Source of the DNA: Adiantum capillus-veneris
Taxonomy: Eukaryota; Streptophyta; Polypodiopsida; Polypodiales; Pteridaceae
NCBI GenBank assembly: GCA_014529385.2
Contig: CM043967.1
Location: 7,532,501-7,596,500 of the forward strand
Direction of reading: 5' to 3'
DNA length: 64,000 nt
Positions within the stretch are counted from its first letter, which is position 1, and the number at the start of each line of letters is the position of its first letter. Positions 33,419 to 42,807 of this stretch are shown here, piece by piece. Position numbers and translations under genes: made by a program. The notes beneath the pieces were generated by a model. The model saw only the letters and a program-made list of their open reading frames with translations, ran no database searches and was not told the DNA's origin.

Positions 33419-34507
33419 TCAACCTACGCCCATCATATCTATTAAATGTGCAAACTGCTTTGATGCTAAGCTCTTGGTTAGAGCGTCCACTGGGTTTTCA
33501 TCCATGTGAACTTTGACTAGCTCAATGCATTTGCTAGCTAAAATATCCTTTACCACACGATACCTGACCTCTATGTGTTTTGACTTGGAGTGAAACACGA
33601 GGTTCTTTGCTAACGCAATTGCACTCTCACTATCGCATTTAGCATTGGAGTCTGGTGTATACCACGGTCTCCCACTAGACAAGATAACCACACAGCTTCC
33701 TTACTGGAACTAGAAGCTGCAACGTACTCTGCCTCAGTGGTGGAAGATGAAGTGCAATTCTAGAAACATGATCTCCAAAAAACTGCCGCTCCAGAAAACA
33801 AGAAAATGTAATCAGGTGCGGATTGCCTAGTGTCCACACAACCCGCATAATATGAATCAGTGTATCCAACTATGGATGCATCATTGTTCCCAAAGCATAA
33901 GCACTTGCCAACTAAGCCCTTAATGTATCTCAAGATGTGCTTCACTGCTTCCCAATGCTTTTTGCCTAGATTTTCCACAAACCTGCTGAACATTCCCACT
34001 GCATATGCAATGTATGGACGTGTGCTAACCATGGCGAACATGAGACTACCAATTGCTGAAGAATATGGCACCTTTGCCATCTCTACCTTTTCAACATCCG
34101 ATTTGGGACAATCTTGCTTGCTAAGTTTTTTGTATGCTGCCATTGGGGTACTCAATGCTTTCCCCCTTGCATATTAAAACGTTGCACATATTAAAACGTT
34201 GCTATGAGCATATCATCCACATACAAAATCAAAATGATGAGGGACCATTGTTCAACCTCTGTGTGTACAAGCAATGATCCTCTTGGCTCCGTACGTAACC
34301 CTGGGACTGAATGTACTTATCAAACTTGATGTACCATTTCCTTGAGCCTTGCTTTAATCCATACAAAGCTTTCTTGAGTCTACACACCATTTTTTCCCAT
34401 GTTGGCTTCTCAAGATTTATTGCAAAACTTATGGCTGTTTCATGTAGACATCCTCTTCAAGATCCCCATGAAGAAACATTGTCTTCACATCCATTCGGAC
34501 CAATTAC
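33419..34507 (-). pseudogene. Copia B RNase H and C-terminal half of RT
   Basis: The minus-strand frames 34155-33760 (LSKQDCPKSDVEKVEMAKV, SAIGSLMFAMVSTRP, KHWEAVKHILRYI) and 33691-33419 (CDSESAIALAKNLVFHSKS, IEVRYRVVKDIL, NPVDALTKSL) are the copia RT connection and RNase H. Between 34,155 and 34,507 lie RT pieces in broken frames, with the YVDD region near 34,210. At 34507 the reading is cut by copia C and resumes at 37350. It is damaged by several indels. The function would be cDNA synthesis and RNA strand removal. Confidence 0.8.
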
Positions 34508-34726
34508 GGTTGGAATTAGGGTTGCAGAGAAACACACGCAGCTTGGAGAGGACGAAGGAAGCTCAAGGCACACAATAGAGAGTGTGTTACTTGGTGTACA
34601 ATGGAAAGATTGAGAATGATGGGCGTATATACAATGCACAGAGGAAAAAACCTCCTAAAGAGGGAAAAAATTCCCCGGCGGTCCTAGTGTGTTCACACAC
34701 ATCCCTACCACATGTATATGGTAACA
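34508..34726 (-). repeat. Copia C 3' LTR
   Basis: Matches 37118-37344 with a few differences and an indel. The terminal base is changed (reads ...CC instead of ...CA at the element's outer end). It contains a TATATA (about 34,627) conserved in both LTRs and in copia D. Confidence 0.92.
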
Positions 34727-34739
34727 AATCCCCCCTGGA
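34727..34739 (-). other. Polypurine tract of copia C
   Basis: On the minus strand CCAGGGGGGATT directly precedes TGTTACC of the 3' LTR. The same tract stands before the copia D LTR on the plus strand. Confidence 0.88.
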
Positions 34740-34801
34740 GTGATGCGGTGAACGAGAGCTGGCATGTGAGTAAAGGGAAGTGCCATGTCCTGAGGACATG
34801 A

Positions 34802-35680
34802 TCATTCCACAAAGGGGAGTAAGCCCAAAGCTTTGCGGAAAGCTTCAAGCTTCTCACGAAACAATGCCTTTGTAAAAAGATCTGCAAGGTTGTCCTGTGT
34901 TGGCACATAAGCCAAGTTTATCTCTCCTGTTGAGAGCCTCTCATTGACATAGTGGTAATGCACCTCAATGTGCTTTGTGCGAGCATAAAAAACTGGGTTC
35001 CCTTGCAACTGTCAATGCGCTCTGATTGTCAATGTAGATAGTGTTAGCAGTGTCCTGTCCAACACCCAAATCATCCATAAGACGTCTGAGCCATACACAC
35101 TCAAACGTAGCTGTGAAGACTGCCCTGTACTCAGCCTCACAACTCGAAGTGGCCACAGTAGGTTGCTTCTTGCTCAACCATGATATACATGAACTGCCAA
35201 GCATGAAACAAAACCCACTTGTGGACACTCGCGTGTCAAAACAACCAGCCCAATCTGAGTCCGAAAAAGCATGTAAATTTGGCGACAATGATCCCCCCTT
35301 TGGATAAAACAAGCCAAGATGTAAAGTGCCACTAAGGTAGGGAAAAATCCTTGACAGCCTGCAAATGCTTAGACTCTGGGCTATGCATAAATCTGCTGAT
35401 ATGTGAGACTGCATACTAAATATCTAGCCTCGTGTTGCATACATAAATGAGGCAGCCAACAGTAGTTTGGTAAAGAGTGACATCAGCAGGATCGCCAGCA
35501 TCATGTAGACTCAACTTCAAACATGTTTCCATGGGAGTGGCAATAGGTTTGCAATCCTCAGGTCCAAACTTACATAGCAATGTCTCTGTGTAACTTTTCT
35601 GACAATACCACCGTCACACTGCTTAAATTGTATGCCCAAATAATGATGCAACAGTCCCAAATCTTTCATTTTGAAAGTAG
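34802..35680 (-). pseudogene. Copia C RNase H and end of RT
   Basis: Minus-strand frames carry LHAFSDSDWAGCFDTRVST, the RNase H start, in 35414-34965. KKQPTVATSSCEAEYRAV and WLRRLMDDLGVG follow. The next frame (35008-34802) has KHIEVHYHYVNERLSTGEI and LADLFTKALF. Before it (about 35,680-35,420) lies the end of RT (ATFKMKDLGLLHHYLGIQ) in broken frames. The equivalent full region is in copia D. There are frame changes at about 35,000 and 35,420. Confidence 0.82.
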
Positions 35681-35683
35681 CAT

Positions 35684-36868
35684 TCAAATCTTCCATTCCA
35701 ATTTACTATCACACAAAGTGTGCACCAACCATTTTGGCATAACTCTAGCCTGCTCATTTTCAGCCCTTTCCTCATCAAGTACATCATGTACATCTGCATC
35801 AGTAATAGGTTGATCTGTAACATTTTCAGAAACCCCCATAGGCTGTACATTTGCCTCATTGGAACTTACATTAGTATTTCCACCACTGAAAAGAGGCAAC
35901 AAAGTGTCATAAATGTCATGTGAGCTTACATTATTTTCTCTAGTACATGACAGCAAGGGCTGAACAGAATCTTCCACAAACACTACATCCCATGAAACCA
36001 CAATACGTTTTGTTTGCGGATGATACAACCTGTAACCTTTGCTTTCAACATTATAACCAAAAAAATTACATTTGATAGCCTTATCATCCAATTTTTTGCA
36101 CTGTGTTTGTGGCACCAAAGCATATGCCAAACAGCCAAAAACACGCATGTGCTCACTAGAAGGCTTTCTATCATGCCATGCTTCAGATGGAGTAACAGAC
36201 TGCAAAGCTTTCGTAGGACACCTGTTTAGTATATAAGTGGCACACATGATGGCCTCAAGCCAAAAAGAATGCGGCAAAGCTTGACTTTTGACCATACATC
36301 GTGCCATTTTCATAAATGACTTGTTTTTCCTCTCAGCAACACCATTTTGTTGAGGTGTATAAGGCACTTTACATTGGTGTTTTATCCCACGACTAGCCAG
36401 AAATGCATTGAATTCATGAGACATATACTCCCCCCCTCGATCGGAACGGAGGGTGCCCATAGTACATTTCGAGACATTTTTAGCCATAGCCAGAAATTGT
36501 TTGAAGCACATAAAAACTTCAAACTTTGCTTTAAGCGGAAATACCCATGCATGCTTGGAGTAATCATCAATGAAAGTCATGAAGTAAAGGTAATTGCCCA
36601 AGGACGGAGTTTGCATGGGCCCACAAACATCACTATGCACAAGCTGCAACCTGCATGTGGCTCGAACTGAACCATCCTTTGGAAACTTAGAACGTTGCAT
36701 CTTACCCAAAATACAGCCTTCACAAACATGTTTGACAGGTGCTTCAAGAGGCGACAAAGGAGCAACCATATCAGATTTCTGCAAACGCAGCAAACAGAGA
36801 AACAGAGCGGGAACAACACGTGCTATATAGCACAAACCGTAGAAGACTGTAAGACACCAGTTATGCAA
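35684..36868 (-). pseudogene. Copia C integrase joined to RT by a deletion
   Basis: 394 codons. Near residue 50 the zinc-site end VKHVCEGCILGKMQ, then the core with LVHSDVCGPMQTP (first Asp), RSDRGGEYMSHEF (second Asp) and PQQNGVAERKNKS (Glu), then FGCLAYALVPQ and the C-terminal tail. The frame ends soon after HTLCDSKL. Compared with copia D, everything from there to the middle of RT has been removed. The N-terminal 30 residues do not match a retroelement and come from leader sequence joined directly to integrase. The integrase core itself reads intact. Confidence 0.85.
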
Positions 36869-37100
36869 AAAACGGCACTGACAAAAATTTTGCTCAAAAT
36901 GATGAAATTGCCTGTGGAGACCTGCCTGTAGTGGAAAAGAGGCCGAAATGAGCCCGAATCAAAAATCTGATCAGACTAAGCTCTACGAGCTTGATCGAAA
37001 TATTTGTTGACCTGCGAACGCTCGCCAAACCTCACTATAATTGGAGATAGTGAGCAGCCGTGTGATGGAGCAGCTGGTGACTAAGCCTAGGAGGACGTAA

Positions 37101-37115
37101 CCTGCTCTGATACCA
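37101..37115 (-). other. Primer-binding site of copia C
   Basis: On the minus strand TGGTATCAGAGCAGG starts two bases after the 5' LTR. It complements initiator-Met tRNA. Confidence 0.95.
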
Positions 37116-37117
37116 AT

Positions 37118-37344
37118 TGTTGGGATTAGGGTTGCAGAGAAACACACACAGCTTGGAGAGGACGAAGGAAGCTCAAGGCACACAATAGAGAGTGTGTTAC
37201 TTGGTGTGCAATGGAAAGATTGATATCCCTAGAGTGATGGGCGTATATACAATGCACGGGGTAAAAAACCTCCTAAAGAGGGAAAAAATGCCCCGATGGT
37301 CCTAGTGTGTTCACACACATCACTACGACATGTATATGGTAACA
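37118..37344 (-). repeat. Copia C 5' LTR
   Basis: 227 bp with TG...CA ends (TGTTACC...CCCAACA on the minus strand), followed by the target duplication ATTAC. Closely related to the copia D LTR at 57760-57987. Confidence 0.93.
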
Positions 37345-37349
37345 ATTAC

Positions 37350-37778
37350 AAGTCCTTGATGGCTATTAGCCCAAGCACAAGATGCAATGTAGTCATCTTG
37401 ACCATTAGAGAAAAGATTTCATCAAAATCCAAGCCTTTCGTTTTCTTGAAACCTTTAGCAACCAATCTTGCCTTATACTTAGGCTCAGGATCATCTTTGA
37501 TATACTTCTTCTTGTACACCCATTTTCATGGCAATTCCCATTTACTCACAGGTAACTTTACCAATTCCCAAATTTCATTTGCTAAGATCGAGCTATACTC
37601 AAATTGCATAGCCTCTTCCCACTTCACATTATCATCCATTTGAATGGCCTCTTTGCAGCAAGTGGGTTCACCGCAATCAATGACTAGCAAGTAGTCCAAA
37701 CCTGGCTTAAAAAGCTCAGGTGCACGAGATGTACGAGTAGATCTTTGAAGTGCATGACTGTTGGATTCATCTTGAGCA

Positions 37779-37823
<45 letters not shown>

Positions 37824-38155
37824 AGTGGCAGGTGCATCACTAGCATGTCCAACATTCTGCATAATTGATGGTGAGGAAACATCCTCAACCATACTATGCG
37901 ATACTCAATGTCTTTCACTGGATTTCTATGCATCTTAGACTCGTTGAATATCACCTATGAGCTGCATATAACCTTCTTAGATTCCAGGTGCCAAAGACGA
38001 TAGCCCATGTCTCTGTCCACACCATATCCAATGAAGATGCATTTGTGTGAATTGGGGTCCAGCTTTCATCTAAGCGCTTTTGGCACATGTGAGAATGCCT
38101 CACACGCAAATACACATAACCTGTCATAATTGGGCTCTTTGCCCGTCCACATCTC
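37350..38155 (-). pseudogene. Copia B N-terminal RT region with an in-frame (CA)n repeat
   Basis: The frame 37954-37526 carries FKPGLDYLLVIDCGEPTCC, KEAIQMDDNVKWEEAMQFE and IWELVKLPVSK, the usual start of copia RT. After a stop it continues as YKARLVAKGFKKTKG toward the point where copia C entered. Within the hinge before RT, a (GT)n tract on the plus strand (about 37782-37820) is translated as alternating His and Thr. The upstream side (38,155-37,960) holds the integrase C-terminus in broken frames. It is non-functional. Confidence 0.8.
37782..37820 (+). repeat. (GT)n microsatellite inside copia B pol
   Basis: About 19 uninterrupted GT units. Because the unit length is two, the expansion reads as a His-Thr dipeptide repeat on the coding (minus) strand for as long as the frame holds. 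Confidence 0.95.
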
Positions 38156-38986
38156 CTACAGAACCTTGTACTTTAGTGGTTTACTAGGTGACCAATTGAT
38201 CAAATAAGCAGTAGTCATAACAGCTTCTCCCCAAAAATCTTGAGGTAAGTTGCTTATAGACAACATAGCAGTGACCCATTCCTGAATGATTATATTCGTC
38301 CTCTTAGCCACACCTTTGTGGGAGGGTGTGTAAGGCATGGTAAATTGTCTTCTAATGCCTCGTTTACTACAAAAGTCGTTGAACTCGGAGGAGATGTACG
38401 CGCCTCCATTGTCACTGCGCAAAGCTTTAAGCTTTCTACCCAATTGGTTCTCTACCAATGCTAAGAACTTCTGAAAGACACTAAAGACGTCGCTTTTCTG
38501 CTTCAAGAGATAAACCCATACCTTTCTAGTAGAGTCATCTATGAATGTTAGGAAGTATAACGCTCCCCCTAAAGACTTGATTGGCATAGGTCCACACAAG
38601 TCGCTATGAACGAGATCTAGAGGACTCCCTAACTCCTTTTCCAAAGGCGTTGATGTCAACCCAGTCTCTTTGTCATAGATGCAATGCTCACATAAAGAGA
38701 AGTTGGAGTAATTTAACACAAAGATATAGCCAGAACGTTGCAAGACTTTCATTCCCTTTTGACTCATATGTCCTAGCCGGCTATGCCACAACTTTGTAGA
38801 CAGTAGCTCGGCTACACAAATGGAATTCTCTTTCATGAAAGAGACATAAAGTGAGTACAATGAGCTAGACTTTTGGCCTTTAAACATGACCAGATTTCCC
38901 TTCTTGATAATCCAAGAACCATGAGCAAATATGGTAGTGTAACCCAAATCATCTAGTTGTCCAACTGACATCAAGCTCTTTGTCAA
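38156..38986 (-). pseudogene. Copia B integrase
   Basis: 276 codons. Zinc-binding part with LWHSRLGHMSQKG and SLCEHCIYDK (H-H-C-C). Catalytic core with LVHSDLCGPMPIKSLGG and TFIDDSTRKVWVY, RSDNGGAYISSEF and HKGVAKRTNII. In the last motif the expected catalytic Glu (V-E-R) is Lys (A-K-R), so the active site is lost. It ends where the frame breaks into the hinge and RT. It resembles the copia A integrase throughout, in the same orientation. Confidence 0.85.
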
Positions 38987-39416
38987 TTTGGGTACATGTC
39001 AACTCAGTGCCATTATGCATAGAAAACTTGATGATGCCCACATCGCATATATTAATCTCATAAGAGTTGCCTAGCTTCATTGTGACATGTGTGGCAGTGT
39101 ATGTAGAAAACCACTCCTTGTGAGGAGTCACGTGAAAGCTAGCACCTGAGTCCACAATCCAATTCTGTGCATTATAATCCTCACGAGCTAACAATGCATT
39201 AGGACTCAAACCCGATGAGAAAATCACCACATCATTTGGCACATCAAAAACTATCTCAATGACTTGAGACTCAACCACATTACGCTCTTCAATTTTCACA
39301 TTGCTTTTAGGTTTTTCAGACTTCCCTTTTTCCTTGCCTTTATCACGCTGCATTGTGTGGCAATCTTTCTTCAAGTGTCCCTTTTTAGGGCAGTAGTAAC
39401 ACTCAAAATTTCTCAT
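38949..39416 (-). pseudogene. Copia B zinc knuckle and protease
   Basis: 155 codons. CYYCPKKGHLKKDC is a CX2CX4HX4C nucleocapsid knuckle near the start. After a Lys-rich linker, NWIVDSGASFHVTPHKEWF carries the aspartic protease motif D-S-G-A, intact. The frame then shifts and overlaps the start of the integrase frame. It would process the polyprotein. Confidence 0.85.
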
Positions 39417-40124
39417 GTCTTTGCCGCGACTCTTGCTATGACCTTAATGCATGCGATCCTGAGAACAATCGCGACTACAACCATGCAAACCTTTGCTTGT
39501 CCAATTGCCATTACTCACATATGCATCACCGTGTCCACTCGCATCAAGAGATTGATGTTGAATCTCCTCAATGAGCAACACACCAGCAACATCGCTGAAA
39601 ACTAGCTTGTCATTGGGTTCAGAATTGCTTATGGCTGTGTTGAAGGTATCCCATGACGATGGTAGCGAACATAGAAAAAAATGGCCTTCATTTCATCATC
39701 GAAATTGATACCTTTTAAAGTAAGCTGTAAATACACGTTGTTGAATTCGCTCAAGTGAGAACTAACATTATTGCCTTCTTTCATGTTCATGCACATCAAT
39801 TTCTTCATCAAGAAAACCTTGTTTGAAGCATTGTTTCCATTCCATGCCTTACATAGAGCATCCCACAAATCTTTGGCATTTGTCTTATCCATATAGTAAA
39901 GTAAATGGATTCACCAAAGTGTAGGCAAATGGTTGCCATAGCACGCTCATTCAAGTCATCCCACTCATCATTAGTGTACGATTCTCTCTTATTGCATGCA
40001 AAGGTGCTATCAAGCCTTTGTTCATCAAAACATCTTTCATACACTGCCGCCAAATGACAAATTTTGAACCATAAAACTTTTTGATGTAGTACTCTTCTCT
40101 TTCGGAACCACTACTTGTAGCCAT
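39417..40124 (-). pseudogene. Copia B gag
   Basis: The likely ATG is at 40124 (MATSSGSEREEYYIKKFYG). The capsid follows in two further frames: ATICLHFGESIYFTIWI and LWDALCKAWNGNN. After that come KVFLMKKLMCMNMKEG and HLSEFNNVYLQLTLKGI. This is the copia-type Gag capsid domain. Frameshifts near 40,050 and 39,890 and a stop at 39,629 break it. Confidence 0.8.
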
Positions 40125-41423
40125 GACTCAGGAGAATGTAGACAAAAACTTTATGGAGAAGTGCTTCCGATAATTTTGACAAAGTTTTCCCTAGAACAGA
40201 AGCAAAAATTCAAACCAAAAGTAGTAAAATCATTGTGTAAGAACAACTAGAAGTACCAAAAACGCATAAAATGGAGTTGCGGGGAAAATCCGACGGAGTC
40301 TCCTGTGTACGGGGAGCTAACTTTCATACCCGATAGACCAAAAGTAAGCGCATAAAATGCTCAAGAGAACCATTGGCCATAAACTGCTCAAAACCACTAT
40401 TGTTGACCACCAACTCGGCGTCAAAAGCACAAAAAACCGCCTAGAAATATATCCTATGGCGAGGGTACCGTAAGTGGGAAACTCCATCTACTTGTATCAT
40501 TGAATGTATCTCAACATTCAAAAATACCCTAGCTTAAAGAAAACCTCACGCTATCGACCCTCCAAAGGCTAATGCAGACACAAAAGGACTAGCCACAATC
40601 TCAGAAAGGGCTCTTTTGGTCCGAGTCTCAAAAACGGCCGAGAAAATAGTCAAAAAATGGCTCCACACGTAGTACAATATGTAGTGTCTGAAAGTCAAGC
40701 GCTCAAACAGGTGCCAAGAACAGGTGCATGCATTAAAATTGATCCCTGCAAGGATATCTGCTCTCAAAAGAGCTCAATAGCACAACGGTGTGCTAAAACA
40801 AATATGCATTTGTCAACGCATCTCTCCGTAGAGAAACTGTTGTCGAAATGACTGCCAAAATTGCCAGAAAAGCGTTGTGTCTGTATATGTTTGGAAACTT
40901 GGAGAAACTTTGTGTAAACAGGCACAAAAGCCCCCTATAACTTGCATGTCGGTGTCGATATGTGCCGATTTCCCTCGTCGGATGGAAATGTGCTAGTCGA
41001 ATAGCCGCCAAAGGTGATCAGAGTCAAAAAAGTATTGTAGAGCATGATCGGTGCGATCAATGCTGATGCCAGGTGTCACTCGTCTATGGTAGAGGCACCT
41101 CATCCATGCGCGTGGCAAGCACAAAGACCGGCGTTGAGTTGGATGTCAAAATCTACCCATAAAGATAGGTGTCGGTGCCGAGTCGCAAGAGTAGTGTCGA
41201 TGTCAAGTCGTAGAGGAAAGTCGTCGAAAGAAGCTGCGTCAATGTCGAGCCTATATCGGGCTTGTCAAAGCGGGGAGCCTAACGTCGATCTCAAAGACCG
41301 CAAACCGGAGAGATGTCTAATCTCTCTCTCCCCCGCTCTCTCACACTCTAGCCGAGGCCAAGGATCATATGACGCCACTGATGACTAAGATGATGCTGAT
41401 GTCGAGGTTGCCAAAAAGCCTAC

Positions 41424-41424
<1 letters not shown>
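40125..41424 (-). other. Copia B leader and unresolved 5' end
   Basis: No gene. The part near 40,280-40,320 resembles the copia A leader. I looked for a PBS (CTCTGATACCA on the plus strand) and found only a poor match, GCTGATGCCA at about 41,062. No copy of the 33182-33325 LTR sequence is visible, so the 5' LTR is lost or too diverged. Confidence 0.5.
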
Positions 41425-41481
<57 letters not shown>

Positions 41482-41488
41482 GGCTTTG

Positions 41489-41520
<32 letters not shown>
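41425..41520. repeat. (CT)n and (CA)n microsatellite
   Basis: Long pure CT tract (about 41427-41479), a short interruption CAGGGCTTTG, more CT, then CA. It marks the junction between copia B and the PPR remnant. Confidence 0.95.
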
Positions 41521-41521
<1 letters not shown>

Positions 41522-41539
41522 TTTTGACCTTTTTATAAG

Positions 41540-42125
41540 TTAGAGTAACGCCGCACACCTTCAGGGTGAAAGCATGTGATGGTATCTAGAGAGAGGCCAT
41601 GCCCTTGCATCTGCTGATGAAAAAAGCCCCTTGTTTTCTAATTTTGTAAATTCAGTTCTATGAACCTATTTGAAGCCACGCAATTCTAGACACAAAGCCC
41701 GTCAAGAAATTTTTGATCTTTCATGAGGATACCACACTCGGCATAAATATCTACCAAAGCACGACCAAGCACAACATTTCTCTCCAACTACCCATGACCT
41801 TATCATGTAATCTCTCACCCATGGAGTAAGGCCACATGTCTTCAAGGTGCAAGCATATGTGATTGTATTTGGAGAGGGCCCTTCACCTTGTGTTGGTGAA
41901 AATAGCCTAGAGCTTCCTTGCCACAACCATATCAAGTGTAACTTACAATTCCAAATGATGACATTATGAACATGAAGCACCTTGTTGTCTAAGTCTAGAT
42001 CTTCATTTCCTTGAAAATATTCCAACTGGCAAATTTTGGACAAATCCTATCAAGAACTTCTTGAGCTTTCATGAGGGCACCACACTAGCATACATATTTG
42101 CCAAGCACAATATTTTTCTCCAATA
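41540..42125 (-). pseudogene. PPR-protein gene fragment
   Basis: Minus strand. Two successive blocks show the PPR pattern. The open part 42043-41702 contains GEGPSPNTITYACTLKTCG, a classic PPR turn plus helix. Reading from about 42,100 gives CGALMKAQEVLDRICPKFASW, and from about 41,730 a decayed second copy with the same layout (LMKDQKFLDGL). PPR proteins bind organellar RNA. The fragment has several frame breaks and no start. The style resembles the large PPR families of ferns and lycophytes, which is inference. It is the only host-like coding trace in the window. Confidence 0.65.
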
Positions 42126-42154
42126 GCCACTAACCAGTGAACTCACCGTGAGAT

Positions 42155-42807
42155 CTCAAATTTATAATATCACGGCTTTCTTAGCTCAATTGTGTAAGAT
42201 AGAAATCTTAGAATGATTAGCAATCTTTGGCAAGGATTAATTGAGAACTTGGGCACCAAGTTAAATTTTCCTTCAGTGTATCATCCTCAAAAGAATGGCC
42301 AAAGTGAAATAGAAAACTCCGTAATCTTGGGCTTATGTCATAGAAGTAGACCACAAGAACCAATGGGAGAAGTATTTGCCCCTAGTAGAGTATGCTTACA
42401 ACAACATTGTGCATACTACTACATGTAATACACCCTTTGAAGTGATAGAAGAAAAAAATTAAAAGTTCCACTTCTTTTGAAGATTCATCGAGAGATCTTT
42501 GCAGAGATGAGAGGAGCTGAGATCTTAGAGAGTCGTTTGCTAAGATCAAAATCAACATACAAACTTTCTAGGAAAGACAAAGAGTTGCTACTAATAAGCG
42601 TAGAAGTGCCTTAAGGTTCAAACAGGATGTAGGTCTTGCTCTTTCCTAAAACCCAACTTAAATACATGTCAATGAAAGATTGGCAAGACAACTTTAGTGT
42701 TCATTAAAAGTACCATGAAAAGATTGCAAAAAGCTACTCTGGTCAATTTCAAACACAAAGACCTATTAATGAGGTGACTTACTAGCTTAAGTTACCCTTG
42801 CACTGGC
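42155..42807 (+). pseudogene. G3 integrase, left part (old chromovirus)
   Basis: Aligns with the G2 integrase at 48,795-49,440: LWQGLIENLGTKLNFPSVYHPQ followed by KNGQSEI corresponds to KGLFENLATRLNFSSAYHPQ and TDGQSEI in G2. Later pieces (LLKIHREIFAE, KDKELL) match the region after the core. It stops at ...CCCTTGCACTGGC exactly where G2 is inserted and continues at 51672. Several frameshifts are present. The left end near 42,150 meets the PPR remnant, so RT and everything before it are missing. Confidence 0.8.

Larger units (their letters stand above)
34508..37344 (-). mobile_element. Copia C: deletion derivative inserted in copia B RT
   Basis: LTRs of 219 bp (34508-34726) and 227 bp (37118-37344), a Met-tRNA PBS and a G-rich PPT. 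A perfect target duplication ATTAC is at 34503-34507 and 37345-37349. At 2,837 bp it is far shorter than a full copia. Gag, protease and the first half of RT are missing, while integrase and the end of RT plus RNase H remain. The intact ends and duplication suggest it may have moved in this short form using proteins from another copy, but deletion after insertion is also possible. Confidence 0.93.
33182..41400 (-). mobile_element. Copia B: old Ty1/copia element, interrupted by copia C and cut at its 3' LTR
   Basis: A minus-strand copia of the same broad family as copia A. It has a partial 3' LTR abutting G1, then RNase H, RT (split by copia C), integrase, protease, zinc knuckle, gag and a leader. 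The gag start is at about 40,124. No 5' LTR or PBS could be found; the right end is set roughly by the (CT)n microsatellite at 41.4 kb. Many stops and frameshifts are present. The sequence is clearly more decayed than copia A. Confidence 0.85.

Noticed and set aside
34311-34613. 100-codon plus-strand frame
   Set aside because: Crosses the copia B/copia C junction and is antisense to both.
41044-41388. 114-codon plus-strand frame, Arg/Ser rich
   Set aside because: No homology recognised, lies in the copia B 5' end region, no second support.
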